Source of the DNA: Martinezella tropici | Lineage (GTDB): Bacteria; Pseudomonadota; Alphaproteobacteria; Rhizobiales; Rhizobiaceae | Length of the DNA stretch: 64,000 nucleotides | Direction: 5' to 3' | NCBI RefSeq assembly: GCF_008370325.1 | Contig: NZ_VNIP01000017.1 | Span: forward strand, 1-64,000 | In this document: in pieces, positions 8,528 to 17,794 of the stretch | Position numbering within the stretch: the stretch's first letter is position 1 | Layout: each line of letters starts with the position of its first letter | Translations under genes and position numbers: made by a program | Notes under the pieces: model-generated | Told to the model about the DNA's origin: nothing | The model's database searches: none | Seen by the model: the letters and a program-made list of their open reading frames with translations, nothing else

Positions 8528-8635
8528 CTAAAGCGCGTCGCGATCTCTCAGATTCGCTTCTGGCACTTTAGGTCTTTGATTGTGCGCATGTCGTTGTCGC
8601 AAAACCGCTGCACACTTTTGCGCGACATGCTTTAG
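8528..8635. repeat. RIME1-like intergenic palindromic element
   Basis: An element of about 108 bases with two imperfect palindromes: CTAAAGCGC ... CTTTA (8528-8570), then CGCATGTCGTTGTCGCAAAA ... TTTTGCGCGACATGC (8585-8630). It fills the hisD/DUF2948 spacer, and its end overlaps the DUF2948 stop codon. Related copies occur at 9114-9219, 9330-9382 (inverted, partial), 37831-37943 and 53731-53775. Confidence 0.7.
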
Positions 8636-9075
8636 TTGCCCGCATCCGGATGCCGGGGCTTATGCGCCGTTTCCCACGCGCCGCCGATATCCGCGAGCTG
8701 AGCCTCGATGCATTCGACATCGAGCGCAATCGTGGCCTTGCCGGCAAGGGCAAGCTCGATCGTGCCGTCGGGCCCCTCGCCCCGCTGATCGAAGCGGATG
8801 GCGAGCAGCGACAGCACCTCGTCGCGGTTGCGCCGGTCGATGCCGTTCGAGCGCACGGCCTGCACGCGCTTGAACACCAGCGCGGAACGATGGCGTTCGT
8901 AAGGCTTGCTGCGCTGATCCGATTGCTCCCAGCCGAAACGGTTGGCCGCGAGCGAAAACTGCTCTTGCTTCGGCGCATAGGACATATCGCCGACCTTGAA
9001 GACGCTATCCTGCATATAGGCAGAGATGACATCCAGGTCCTCGGTGTCGAGTGCCATTAGCTTGAGATCGCTCAT
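8632..9075 (-). CDS. DUF2948 family protein
   Basis: A 147-residue protein with the start pattern MSDLKLMALDTEDLDVISAY and the blocks KQEQFSLAANRFGWE and RHRSALVFKRVQAVRSNGID typical of DUF2948, a Rhizobiales family of unknown function that usually sits between murA and hisD, as here. No membrane segment is visible. The last codons abut a RIME-like repeat whose end overlaps the stop, so the C-terminal tail (HPDAGN) may be strain-variable. Confidence 0.9.
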   Translation of the reverse strand: MSDLKLMALDTEDLDVISAYMQDSVFKVGDMSYAPKQEQFSLAANRFGWEQSDQRSKPYERHRSALVFKRVQAVRSNGIDRRNRDEVLSLLAIRFDQRGEGPDGTIELALAGKATIALDVECIEAQLADIGGAWETAHKPRHPDAGN

Positions 9076-9113
9076 TCGTCCTTTATCCCCGATTACGCCA
9101 CCAGAAAAACGCC

Positions 9114-9219
9114 CTAAAGCGGTTCAGCTTTTCACTGAATCTCTGAACCGCTTTGTTCCTTTGCTTTCTCGCAATTCCGGACGGAAAACCGCTACGCACT
9201 TTTCCTGGAATTGCTCTAG
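9114..9219. repeat. RIME1-like element
   Basis: Two palindromes: AAAGCGGTTCAG/CTGAACCGCTTT (9116-9152) and CAATTCC/GGAATTG (9171-9214), with outer ends CTAAAG and CTCTAG. The layout matches the rhizobial RIME1 type of about 106 bases. It lies upstream of DUF2948 and downstream of murA (both minus strand). Confidence 0.75.
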
Positions 9220-9329
9220 CGAAACGCCGTTTCCAGCGTTTCCCTTCTGTGGACATAAGATGCGAGCGCAAAAGACGCAACCGAAGAAAACGGGCTTGCC
9301 CGCTCTCTTGGCGCCATCGGATGGAATTA

Positions 9330-9382
9330 GGGCATGCCGCGCAAATCCGTGTCGCGGTTTTGCGACAGCGACAGGCACGAAA
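9330..9382. repeat. Partial, inverted RIME-like copy
   Basis: The segment GGGCATGCCGCGCAAATCCG followed by GTCGCGGTTTTGCGACAGCG is the reverse complement, with a few changes, of the second palindrome of the copy at 8585-8635. Together with 9114-9219 it makes the 340-base murA/DUF2948 spacer almost entirely repeat-derived; no gene is seen there. Confidence 0.55.
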
Positions 9383-9415
9383 GCGGGAAACTATTCCGCA
9401 GGGTCGCGATAGGGC

Positions 9416-10708
9416 TTAGTCGCTGATGCGCTCGACCACGGCGCCGCAGCGCGTCAGCTTGTCTTCCAGCCGCTCGAAGCCGCGATCGAGGTGATAGATG
9501 CGCGACACCACCGTCTCGCCTTCGGCGGCAAGGCCGGCGATGACGAGCGAGACGGAAGCACGAAGATCGGTCGCCATCACCGGCGCGCCCTTCAGCTTCT
9601 CTACGCCCTCGATACGGGCGGTCTGGCCGGAAAGCGAAATCTTAGCGCCGAGGCGGGCCAGTTCCTGCACATGCATGAAGCGGTTTTCGAAGATGGTCTC
9701 GGTGATGTGCGAAATGCCGCCGGAGCGGGTCATCAGCGCCATGAACTGCGCCTGCAGGTCGGTCGGGAAGCCGGGGAACGGGTCGGTGACGACATCGACC
9801 GGCTTGATGCCGCCGCCGTTGCGCATGACGCGGATGCCGTTATTGGTCGGCGAAATCGTAGCGCCGGCGCGGCGCAGGCTTTCGAGCGCCGTGTCGAGCA
9901 GCGCCATATCGGTATTCTCAAGCGTGACGTCGCCGCCGGCCATGGCAACGGCCATGGCATAGGTGCCGGTCTCGATACGGTCGGGCAGCACGCGATGGCG
10001 GGCGCCGGAGAGCGAGGTGACGCCCTCGATGGTGATGGTGCTGGTGCCAGCGCCGGAAATCTTGGCGCCCATGGCGATCAGGCAGTTGGCAAGATCGACG
10101 ATCTCGGGCTCGCGAGCGGCATTGCCGATGACGGTCGTGCCGCGGGCAAGCGTGGCCGCCATCATCATCACATGCGTCGCGCCGACGGAAACCTTCGGAA
10201 AGACATAGCGGGCGCCGATGAGGCCGCCCTTCGGCGCCGTGGCATTGATATAGCCGGCGTCGATATCCATGGTGGCGCCGAGCGCCTCAAGACCCTCGAT
10301 GAAGAGATCGACCGGACGCGTGCCAATGGCGCAGCCGCCCGGCAGCGACACGCGCGCCTGGCCCTCGCGGGCGAGCAGCGGCCCGATGACCCAGAAGCTC
10401 GCGCGCATCTTGGCGACCAGCTCATAAGGCGCGGTCGTATCGACGATGGTGCGGCAGGTGAAATGGATCGTGCGGGAATAGCCGTCTTCCTGGCGCTCGC
10501 GCCGGCCGTTGACGGCGACATCGACGCCGTGATTGCCGAGGATGCGCATGAGCAGCTCGACATCGGCCAGATGCGGCACGTTTTCGAGCGTCAGGGTATC
10601 GCTGGTCAGAAGCGAGGCGATCATCAGAGGCAGGGCGGCATTCTTGGCGCCGGAGATCGGAATGATACCGTTGAGCTCGTTGCCGCCGACAATCCTGATA
10701 CGATCCAT
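9416..10708 (-). CDS. murA: UDP-N-acetylglucosamine 1-carboxyvinyltransferase
   Basis: A 430-residue MurA of normal length. It transfers enolpyruvate from PEP to UDP-GlcNAc, the first committed step of peptidoglycan synthesis in the cytoplasm. Lys22 lies in [17 protein letters not shown]. The fosfomycin-reactive Cys126 lies in [14 protein letters not shown], so the enzyme should be fosfomycin-sensitive in principle. The C-terminal [16 protein letters not shown] is typical. It is encoded upstream of DUF2948 and hisD on the same strand, but repeats in the spacer make a single transcript uncertain. Confidence 0.98.
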   Translation of the reverse strand: MDRIRIVGGNELNGIIPISGAKNAALPLMIASLLTSDTLTLENVPHLADVELLMRILGNHGVDVAVNGRRERQEDGYSRTIHFTCRTIVDTTAPYELVAKMRASFWVIGPLLAREGQARVSLPGGCAIGTRPVDLFIEGLEALGATMDIDAGYINATAPKGGLIGARYVFPKVSVGATHVMMMAATLARGTTVIGNAAREPEIVDLANCLIAMGAKISGAGTSTITIEGVTSLSGARHRVLPDRIETGTYAMAVAMAGGDVTLENTDMALLDTALESLRRAGATISPTNNGIRVMRNGGGIKPVDVVTDPFPGFPTDLQAQFMALMTRSGGISHITETIFENRFMHVQELARLGAKISLSGQTARIEGVEKLKGAPVMATDLRASVSLVIAGLAAEGETVVSRIYHLDRGFERLEDKLTRCGAVVERISD

Positions 10709-10849
10709 ATATGCAATACGGGCGAGGCCCGCCTTTCCTGATAGTTCCGGGCGCCAAGTTCAGGCGCCAGGTTTCGTGCACCTGGTAAAAGGCGCTCTTT
10801 AGACGAAATAGATTAACGCATCAATTCGTTTGATGATGGGCGACATCAA

Positions 10850-11134
10850 TCATTGCGATTCGTCCCTTTTTGCGGCGGCATCCGCACTATCCACAGGCTT
10901 TGCGGCCGGCAGCCCATCCGTCTCGTCGGCCTGACCGGCGCGGCGCGCCCGCACCTGCTGCTTGCGGCGAGACAGATTCTCGCGCAGCTTCTGCGCCGCC
11001 CGCTCCCGCCGCCGATCCGCCTCCGTGACCTGCCTGCCGCCCACGGGCTCGCCCGCCGCATCGCCGACCCCACTGGACGCCGAACCGCCCCGCAAAGCCA
11101 GCTTGTCATCGATTTTCGTCTTGTCCGCACCCAT
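10850..11134 (-). CDS. Small basic hypothetical protein
   Basis: A 94-residue Ala/Arg/Lys-rich protein starting MGADKTKIDDKLALRGGSAS, with a central very basic helix (ADRRRERAAQKLRENLSRRK, then QQVRARRAGQADE). It looks like the short DUF4169-type or otherwise disordered proteins common beside murA in Rhizobium. An upstream ATG at 11200 adds 22 residues that fit less well. No known function. Confidence 0.6.
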   Translation of the reverse strand: MGADKTKIDDKLALRGGSASSGVGDAAGEPVGGRQVTEADRRRERAAQKLRENLSRRKQQVRARRAGQADETDGLPAAKPVDSADAAAKRDESQ

Positions 11135-11290
11135 GTCTTCCTCATAGCGGAAAACCTTAGGCGTCAAAAGACCGACACATTTTTTCCAACGATCTTTCAA
11201 AGAACTTGCAATTTGCGGCTTGCACTCCGCCCCGACCTATGGCAATAGCCGCCTCGCCCAATACGGCGCACTTCAGTGGCGCCACGGAAT

Positions 11291-11365
11291 GCTGCTATAG
11301 CTCAGGGGTAGAGCACTCCCTTGGTAAGGGAGAGGCCGAGAGTTCAAATCTCTCTAGCAGCACCA
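11291..11365 (+). tRNA. tRNA-Thr (GGT)
   Basis: A 75-base cloverleaf: acceptor GCTGCTA/TAGCAGC, D-arm AGCTCAGGGGTAGAGC, anticodon stem CTCCC/GGGAG with loop TTGGTAA (anticodon GGT), T-arm GAGAG-TTCAAAT-CTCTC, encoded CCA. An integrase remnant follows 66 bases downstream on the same strand, which fits use of the tRNA 3' end as an attachment site. Confidence 0.97.
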
Positions 11366-11431
11366 GTTTTCCTTGTTGTTTCGCAAGGACTTACCAGAAA
11401 ATCAACGGGTTACCGCCTCGCTTGCTCCTGC

Positions 11432-11728
11432 GTGCTGCTACAGCGGAGCAATAAACGACATGCCGCTGCCCCCGGCCTCATCAAACGCGGAAATGTCCAT
11501 TGGTTTAGGTGTTCGATCCCGCGCGATATCAAAGATTCTTATCCCAAAACGGACGAAACGTTCTCGCTGAAATCCCGCGACTACCAGGAGGCGCTGAAAA
11601 AGCTTCGGAAAGCCTCTGCGGAGGTTGATGAGTGGTTCGAAGAACACAGGCTACGTCAGATGCAGCCATCGCCGCGCGGACCGGCCCTCGGGGAATGCTG
11701 CGTGATCAATCTTCATGATCCCACCTGA
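11432..11728 (+). pseudogene. Truncated tyrosine-recombinase (integrase) N-terminus
   Basis: The translated segment PGLIKRGNVHWFRCSIPRDI followed by SLKSRDYQEALKKLRKASAE and VDEWFEEHR matches the N-terminal domain (DUF6538-like) of phage or island integrases, which normally run to 350-600 residues. Here the frame continues only to a stop at 11728, with an unrelated tail, and the catalytic Arg-His-Arg-Tyr domain is missing. No ATG precedes it in frame; GTG at 11432 is only a guess. Its place just after tRNA-Thr marks an old integration event. Confidence 0.7.
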
Positions 11729-11998
11729 TATTTTTGCGATGAAAACAATCGCGTAATAAACGCCTCAAATACTTCGCACCGATACTTCTCCAAACAGGGT
11801 TTCGACCGAATGTAACACCGAGAGACATTCAAATGGTCGACGATTGTAGCTTCGCCAAAGAAGAAGGTTGGCCCATTCCCACTGTTCGCGATTTTTCGAA
11901 TTTCACCACCTGTGGACGCGGGTAGTAAAATCAACAACTCCATAGGCAAAAGGCGAGATTGCGGCTACCACTAATATCAAACCGTATTGGGGGGGCGC

Positions 11999-14509
11999 AT
12001 GTTCGAGATTAATGAGCACGATGGTAACCTTCTCCTGAAGGCTATAAACGACGGTAACGCGGTCTTATTGCTTGGAGCAGGGGCATCTGCCACCTCGCTG
12101 AATGCGCAGGGACAGAAGGTTAAGCTGGGAAAAGCTCTTGCGGGTGAACTTGCAGGAATGGCGGGGCTACCTTACGCCGACGAAGATTTACCGGACGTAA
12201 TTCAAGCCGTTCGCCCCAGGGTAAGCGAGCTACAGCTTCATCAGTTATTTCGAAAAGAATTCACTCGGATAGTTCCCGCCGCCGAATTTCGTGAGCTTTT
12301 TCAGTATAGTTGGCGCCGCTTATATACGTGGAACATTGATGACGCGATTGAGAACATTCAGTCTTCTGCGCAGAGTCGGCGTTATTACAATGGACTTATT
12401 GACAGAGTAGCTGTCGATGAAGGAATCGAGTATCTTCACGTAATCCACCTACACGGCGAGGCTTCCAAACCGGAACACGGTTTTATATTTGGACCTTCCG
12501 AATACAACCGACGGCTTAACAGCGATAAGCATGATTGGTATCGACAAGCAGCTTCCGATTATGCAGCGTATGTGCCGATATTCATTGGCAGCACTCTAAA
12601 GGAGCCCATTCTTTCAGCGGAACTCGATCGCGCACGTCCAAATACGGATTCATCTCTGGGCACGGCTTTTCTGATCACGCCGGATGAGTTCACCGCTCTC
12701 CAAAAAGCTGCGTATCAGGCTCGAAATATTGTTGTTGTGCAGGGGACACTTGCTGATTTTACCGACTGGCTTCGCGGAGCCATTAGTGGCGGCTTGAGCC
12801 CGCTGCAAATTAGCAAGAAAAGAAACACATTCACCGAAACCCTCGCATCGAGAATCACGCCTACACGGGCAGAAATTAGCACCGCCAATTTCATTCGGGT
12901 TCAGACTTGGCAAGATGCGAAAAGCAAAGCGGAAGAACTTCAAGGGTTGAAGCGGCAACGTGCGGCCCGAGCTTTCCTCGAAGGAGAACCTCCAAGCTGG
13001 CAAATCGCCGCAAGCGACATACCAGTTTGGCTTACCGCAACCGGTGAGTTGTACGCCGCACTTTCGTCCTCCATTGACGCTGGAGATCGAATATTTCTTG
13101 TATATGGCCAATCCGGCAGTGGCAAAACGACCGCACTTCTCCAGGCACTACTTCGATATGTTCAAGAGCATGACGGAAGGGGTGTCTACGAACTAAAAGG
13201 CGAGGTGAGATCCCTACGTGCATCCCTTGAACTAATCTCTCGGCTTCACAAAGACGATCACGCCATAGTCTACATCGGTGATGCTTTCATTTATGGTGAC
13301 GCGCTTAGCGAGGATGCTTTAGCCCTTCCGCGAGGTAGAATAACCCTCATCACAAGTGCGCGATCACACGAATGGCGTCACCATATTGAGCGGCGCGTTG
13401 GAGATTTTACGACACCGTTCGAATTCCAGCGATTTGTAAAGAAAGACCATCCGCCCCTCATCGAAAGGTTACTTGAATACGTTCCGTCGCCTAGTTTCCT
13501 AAAAATGAGCCCTAACGAGAGAACGCAGAAGCTGGCAACCTCACAAGAGCAACTGCTAATAGCGTTGAAAGAGGCGACATCTTCCGAGAAATTCACGAAG
13601 GTGATCACGGACGAGTATGAGCACCTGCCGGACAACGACACCAAAGCACTATTTCTAATTGTCGGACTCGCAACTATCTCACGGACTGGAATCTCCGCTG
13701 GCGTAGCGCGGGAATCATACAATAGGCTTCGAACGGAATTGTCGTTCGACGGCGCTATGCGTCAGTTGGAAGGTATTGTGAGTACGAACTCAACAGGGCG
13801 TCTGGTCGCACGTCACGAGTTATACGTTCGACATATTCTGGAGAACGTCGCGGACTTTCCAGCCATTATCGACGCCGCTGTCGAGACCCTTCGAACTTAT
13901 ACAAAATATGCCCTACCCATTGTAAAAAACGTAGATCGATTGGATGGCCTGCTTTTCAAATTCATACTCAATCACAATTTCATCGGCGAATTAGCTCGTC
14001 GGCGAAACGAGGTTGAAGAAGCCTTGCGGGTATTCCAGAGTTTTGAGATCGATTTTCAGCTTGATGGTCATTTCTGGCTGCAGTACGGGCAATATCTTGC
14101 GATGTTCGGAGAACTTGAACCGGCTTTGCGTGCCTTGGAGAAGTCAATAGCAGCCTACCCTGAGAATATTTTTGCGGTTCATGCTTTAGCCGACCTCCAA
14201 CTGAGAGTGGCAATCACGCGCGATACTTTTGACGCAACCACCGTTGCTTTAATCGGCGATGCGGTGGAGACATTAGAAGGTCTTCATGCTGCACAAGGTA
14301 TTGAGGCAGATTTCTATCCAATCGTAACGCTTGCCGATAGGCATGTGTCCGCCCTGATCAAGCACGGTCAGCAGAAATCCGCCTTGTCTGCCGCGCAGCG
14401 ATATTTCCGACTAATAGAGTCGATGCGACGTACTGATTTGCAGATAGATCGGGCAAGAGAGCGGCTAGCCCATTACATTACGCATGGCACATGGGAAAAA
14501 GGCCAGTAG
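11999..14509 (+). CDS. SIR2-STAND-TPR antiphage defence protein (Avs5-like architecture)
   Basis: An 836-residue protein with three parts. Residues ~10-290 form a SIR2-like NADase: AVLLLGAGASATS (GAGAS at 26-30), YTWNIDD with N112, and IHLHG with H152. Residues ~350-620 form a STAND-type NTPase: Walker A GQSGSGKTT (K376), Walker B-like VYIGD (D428) and sensor ITSAR (T452). Residues ~640-836 form a helical TPR-like sensor region. ATG at 11999 was chosen over TTG at 11987. Known biology: SIR2-STAND proteins sense phage proteins and deplete NAD+. The gene is AT-richer than the core around it, alone, and next to an integrase scar. The phage trigger cannot be predicted. Confidence 0.85.
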   Translation: MFEINEHDGNLLLKAINDGNAVLLLGAGASATSLNAQGQKVKLGKALAGELAGMAGLPYADEDLPDVIQAVRPRVSELQLHQLFRKEFTRIVPAAEFRELFQYSWRRLYTWNIDDAIENIQSSAQSRRYYNGLIDRVAVDEGIEYLHVIHLHGEASKPEHGFIFGPSEYNRRLNSDKHDWYRQAASDYAAYVPIFIGSTLKEPILSAELDRARPNTDSSLGTAFLITPDEFTALQKAAYQARNIVVVQGTLADFTDWLRGAISGGLSPLQISKKRNTFTETLASRITPTRAEISTANFIRVQTWQDAKSKAEELQGLKRQRAARAFLEGEPPSWQIAASDIPVWLTATGELYAALSSSIDAGDRIFLVYGQSGSGKTTALLQALLRYVQEHDGRGVYELKGEVRSLRASLELISRLHKDDHAIVYIGDAFIYGDALSEDALALPRGRITLITSARSHEWRHHIERRVGDFTTPFEFQRFVKKDHPPLIERLLEYVPSPSFLKMSPNERTQKLATSQEQLLIALKEATSSEKFTKVITDEYEHLPDNDTKALFLIVGLATISRTGISAGVARESYNRLRTELSFDGAMRQLEGIVSTNSTGRLVARHELYVRHILENVADFPAIIDAAVETLRTYTKYALPIVKNVDRLDGLLFKFILNHNFIGELARRRNEVEEALRVFQSFEIDFQLDGHFWLQYGQYLAMFGELEPALRALEKSIAAYPENIFAVHALADLQLRVAITRDTFDATTVALIGDAVETLEGLHAAQGIEADFYPIVTLADRHVSALIKHGQQKSALSAAQRYFRLIESMRRTDLQIDRARERLAHYITHGTWEKGQ

Positions 14510-14812
14510 TCGCAAAATGGCCACTCGCAGCATCACAGGCGCCGAAAGTCCAGGCGCTAGAATTCATGGCTGCAGTTATCCCGTCGATGTTGCTAATATT
14601 GATGTCGCTGATTTTCAACCCAGTAGGCTAAAGGCTTCAACTCAACTCCTCGTCCACTCCGTGCAGACCCGGGGCAAGGGGAACCGTAGGAGGATGGAAC
14701 GCCAACATGTTCTTGTGACAGCACACCTTAAACCCCCACCCCAATTCCGCTGCAATCCCCCGTTTAAAACCTTCTCCCATCACATCCATCCTGCCCCGGG
14801 AGAAACGCCTCA
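14510..14812. other. Gene-free spacer at the right end of the defence island
   Basis: I see no convincing gene, tRNA or strong terminator in these 303 bases. A search by eye for a second copy of the tRNA-Thr 3' end (TCAAATCTCTCTAGCAGCAC) found none, so the right junction of the island cannot be placed exactly. Sequence character returns to core type by about 14.8 kb. Confidence 0.5.
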
Positions 14813-15877
14813 ATGTCGAAACTACGCGTCGCCGTTCTGTTTGGCGGTCAGTCCACGGAGCATGAGGTTTCCGTCATGTCGGCCCGCAATGTCGTCAAGG
14901 CGATCGATGGGGTGCGATACGAGATCGTGCCGATCCTGATCGATCGCGCCGGGCGCTGGCTGCTGGTGGAGGAAAAGGGCGGCGTGCTGCCGGAGCCGAT
15001 TGCCTATGAGGGCACGGAAGTCTGCCTGGTTCCGGGCGGCAACGGGCGGCTGATGGCGCTGGAAGGGTCTGGCGCACGCGCGCTGCCTGCGGTCGACGTG
15101 CTGTTCCCGGTGCTGCATGGGCTGAACGGCGAGGATGGCTCCATTCAGGGCCTTGCCCAGATCGTCGGCCTGCCGCTCGTCGGCTGCGGCATTCTGGGCT
15201 CGGCCAATGCGATCGACAAGGATATGGCAAAGCGCCTGCTGCGCGAAGCCGGCCTGCCAGTGGCCCGCTCTGTCACGCTGACGCGCGGCGAAAAGCCTGA
15301 TTTCGCTGAGATCGCGGGCGCGCTCGGCTCGCCGGTCTTCGTCAAGCCTACCCGCCAGGGATCGTCGGTCGGGGTCAGCAAGGTGCAGGATGCCGCAGGG
15401 TTCGAGAGAGCGCTTGCCGAGGCCTTCCGGCATGACCGCAAGGTGCTGGTGGAAGAATTCGTGCGCGCCCGCGAAATCGAATATGCGGTGCTGGAACAGC
15501 CTGACGGTACGCTCTTCGTCTCCGTGCCGGGCGAGATCACCACGGCTGCGACCCACGGTTTCTATTCCTACGAGGCGAAATATCTCGATCAGCATGGCGC
15601 CGTCGTCACCGTGCCGGCGCATATTCCGGCCGAGACGGCAGAAGTAATGAAGCGCATGGCGGCGGACGGTTTTCGCGCGCTCGGATGCGAGGGGTTGGCG
15701 CGCGTCGATTTCTTTCTGCGGCCGGATGGCAGCGTTGTCATCAACGAGATCAACACCATGCCGGGCTTCACCAATATCAGCATGTATCCCAAGGCCATGG
15801 GCGCTTCGGGCATCCCCTATCCGGAGCTCATCAGCCGCCTGATCGAGCACGGGCTTGCGCGGGCGCGGCAAGCCTAG
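14813..15877 (+). CDS. ddl: D-alanine--D-alanine ligase
   Basis: A 354-residue ATP-grasp enzyme that joins two D-Ala for peptidoglycan. It has the N-terminal VLFGGQSTEHEVSVMSARNV, the ATP-binding loop KPTRQGSSVGVSKV, the metal-binding VVINEINTMPGFTNISMYPK and the conserved GIPYPELI. The length and the TEHEVS motif resemble the DdlA/DdlB-long type. It is outside the mur-fts cluster, so it is probably a second ligase copy; rhizobia often carry two. No operon partner is visible; the next gene is convergent. Confidence 0.96.
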   Translation: MSKLRVAVLFGGQSTEHEVSVMSARNVVKAIDGVRYEIVPILIDRAGRWLLVEEKGGVLPEPIAYEGTEVCLVPGGNGRLMALEGSGARALPAVDVLFPVLHGLNGEDGSIQGLAQIVGLPLVGCGILGSANAIDKDMAKRLLREAGLPVARSVTLTRGEKPDFAEIAGALGSPVFVKPTRQGSSVGVSKVQDAAGFERALAEAFRHDRKVLVEEFVRAREIEYAVLEQPDGTLFVSVPGEITTAATHGFYSYEAKYLDQHGAVVTVPAHIPAETAEVMKRMAADGFRALGCEGLARVDFFLRPDGSVVINEINTMPGFTNISMYPKAMGASGIPYPELISRLIEHGLARARQA

Positions 15878-15896
15878 CTCGCCATGCCCTCCAGCG

Positions 15897-16244
15897 TCAG
15901 ACCTTTTCCTTTTTCCTGGTCTTGACCTTGGGCTCGACAGGCGCATCCGGCATCGGCGCGAGCAGCTTTCTGAGCGAGGCGATCTTGTCCTTCACCAGCG
16001 GACGGAAGCGGCTGGCGCGATAGGGCATGTCGGCGGCGCCATAGCCTTCCGGGCCGTCGTCGTTGCCGCGATGGATCTCCTCCAGCTTCACGCCGATGAA
16101 GGTACCGTCGACATAATGCGTGTATTCGCCGACCCAGCGGATGGTGTAGATCGTGCCCTTGCGGATCAATTGATCGATGCTGACATGCTTGAATTTGTCA
16201 TCGATGCAGACGACCTTCTGCCCCACATGGAAATCGTAGCTCAC
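15897..16244 (-). CDS. Hypothetical protein with SH3-like core
   Basis: A 115-residue protein. GTG at 16244 was chosen because AAGGAGG lies 5 bases upstream; longer in-frame starts up to 16493 run through repeat-like sequence. VSYDFHVGQKVVCIDDKF followed by KGTIYTIRWVGEY and FIGVKLEEIHRG suggests a small beta-barrel (SH3/KOW-like) domain seen in several rhizobial proteins of unknown function. The C-terminus is Lys-rich (KVKTRKKEKV). No partners are evident. Confidence 0.7.
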   Translation of the reverse strand: MSYDFHVGQKVVCIDDKFKHVSIDQLIRKGTIYTIRWVGEYTHYVDGTFIGVKLEEIHRGNDDGPEGYGAADMPYRASRFRPLVKDKIASLRKLLAPMPDAPVEPKVKTRKKEKV

Positions 16245-16400
16245 CCTGCCCTCCTTGAAGCGGCCGAAACAACCGCCGTGTCGTTCAGATACAAGCATAG
16301 CCGCATATGCACAGCCGAGTAAACGCGGGCTGAGGTCGCAGCCGCGATCGATGAAACGGTGGGGCAGTCGCATATGAGGTGAGATCGTTGCCGCGCAACC

Positions 16401-16422
16401 CCTTCTCCCCTGGGGGAGAAGG
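16401..16422. repeat. Short intergenic palindrome
   Basis: CCTTCTCCCC directly followed by TGGGGGAGAAGG forms a near-perfect hairpin. It has the same core as the palindromes at 41586-41613, a common rhizobial intergenic motif. Confidence 0.6.
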
Positions 16423-16594
16423 TACATGCGGCACCGGCCCGCTCCATATCCGGTAGCCCTACATGAATCGGTGACAAAGCAACCCGTTGACATCCCTCAT
16501 GGAAGGCTGAAGATTGCGCTTCGTACGAGCCCGCAAGGCCTCACCTCCATTCCCATATCCGATACCCGCAAGGCCGCTGAAGGCTTCTCCGCCA

Positions 16595-17794
16595 ATGCCC
16601 ACCCTCCGCCTCATTGCCGACGACTTGACCGGCGCGCTCGACACCGCAGTCGAATTCGTCGGCGTCTATGGGCCGATCGCAGTGGAACGCAGCGATGCGC
16701 TTGCCGCAAGCCTGCCGGATTGCCTTGCGATCGACAGCGGCACCCGCGAGAAGACCGCTGCTGAAGCGGAAGCGATCGTCCGCAGCATTGCGCCACTGCT
16801 GGAGGGTGCCGATCTCGCCTTCAAGAAGGTGGACAGCCTGTTTCGCGGCCCCTGGGCGGCGGAATTGGCCGCCTGCTTCCGGCTCGGCTACTGGCGGCAC
16901 TGCATTCTCGCGCCGGCTTTTCCACATCACGGCCGGTATACAAGGGGCGGACGGCAGGTGCTTTATGCCGGCAAGGACGCCTGGCGCGATGTCAGCGGCG
17001 ATCTGGTCGCGCATTTGAGGGCAGAGGGATTGCCGGCCTTCAACACGGCGCTTGACCAGACCTCCGTCGATGGCGCAGAAAACCAGCCCATTCCCGATGG
17101 CATCCATGTTTTCGATGCCCATACGGACGACGATCTGGATGCCATCATCGCATGGGGATCGTCACAGCTGGAAGGGCCGGTTCTCTGGAGCGGCACCGGC
17201 GGTCTCGCCCGCGCTTTGGCACGCAATATCGACCGGGCAACGCATTATCTGCCCCGCGCCGAAAAAGACGCAAACGAAAGGCGGCCTGCCCCAGCCGTCC
17301 CCATCTCGCGCAGGCTGCAAAGGCCGGTGCTCGGCCTGTTCGGCTCCGATCAGCCGATCACGCTCGCGCAACTCCAGGCTTGCGGTCCCAATTGGCTGAA
17401 GCTTGCGGAAGGCGCCGATGCCGATGCCGTCGATCATCAAATCCGGCAAAGCGGTGTCGCCATGGTCAGCCTCGACCTGCCGACAGGGCTTGAACGCGAT
17501 GATGCGGCAAGACGCATTGCGGCGAGCTTCGGCGGCATGGCCAAGGCGCTGTCGGCTCCAGGCACATTGATCGTCGCCGGCGGCGAGACCCTGCGCAATC
17601 TCTGCTCGGCGCTCGACGTGTCAGCCCTCAGCATCACCGGTCAGGCAGCGCCGGGCCTGCCCCGCTCGACGATTGTCGGCGGACCCTGGCAGGGGACCAC
17701 AGTGATCTCCAAGTCAGGCGCATTCGGCGGCCCGACCCTGTGGCGCGACCTCTTGAGTGAAAACGGGCTGATTGCCGGAGGAGAAGAACCATGA
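16595..17794 (+). CDS. Four-carbon acid sugar kinase (DUF1537; DtnK/OtnK/YgbK family)
   Basis: A 399-residue kinase starting MPTLRLIADDLTGALDTAVE, the family N-terminal motif. Further family features are LAFKKVDSLFRGPWAAE and a C-terminal nucleotide-binding part with LIVAGGETLRNLC and KSGAFGGPTLWRDL. Family members phosphorylate D-threonate, L-threonate or D-erythronate at the 4-hydroxyl. Its stop overlaps the start of the PdxA2 gene (ATGA), so kinase and dehydrogenase are made together. Substrate stereochemistry cannot be read from sequence. An upstream start at 16514 is unlikely. Confidence 0.9.
   Translation: MPTLRLIADDLTGALDTAVEFVGVYGPIAVERSDALAASLPDCLAIDSGTREKTAAEAEAIVRSIAPLLEGADLAFKKVDSLFRGPWAAELAACFRLGYWRHCILAPAFPHHGRYTRGGRQVLYAGKDAWRDVSGDLVAHLRAEGLPAFNTALDQTSVDGAENQPIPDGIHVFDAHTDDDLDAIIAWGSSQLEGPVLWSGTGGLARALARNIDRATHYLPRAEKDANERRPAPAVPISRRLQRPVLGLFGSDQPITLAQLQACGPNWLKLAEGADADAVDHQIRQSGVAMVSLDLPTGLERDDAARRIAASFGGMAKALSAPGTLIVAGGETLRNLCSALDVSALSITGQAAPGLPRSTIVGGPWQGTTVISKSGAFGGPTLWRDLLSENGLIAGGEEP

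Noticed and set aside
11713-11949. 78-codon minus-strand frame between integrase remnant and SIR2-STAND gene
   Set aside because: Short, without ribosome site or family resemblance; could be island debris. Not strong enough to call as a gene.
14510-14812. Right attachment site of the tRNA-Thr island
   Set aside because: No second copy of the tRNA-Thr 3' end could be seen, so no attR was called.
14484-14939. Plus-strand frame bridging the SIR2-STAND gene end and ddl start
   Set aside because: Overlaps the well-supported ddl start in another frame, and its sequence shows no protein-like pattern.
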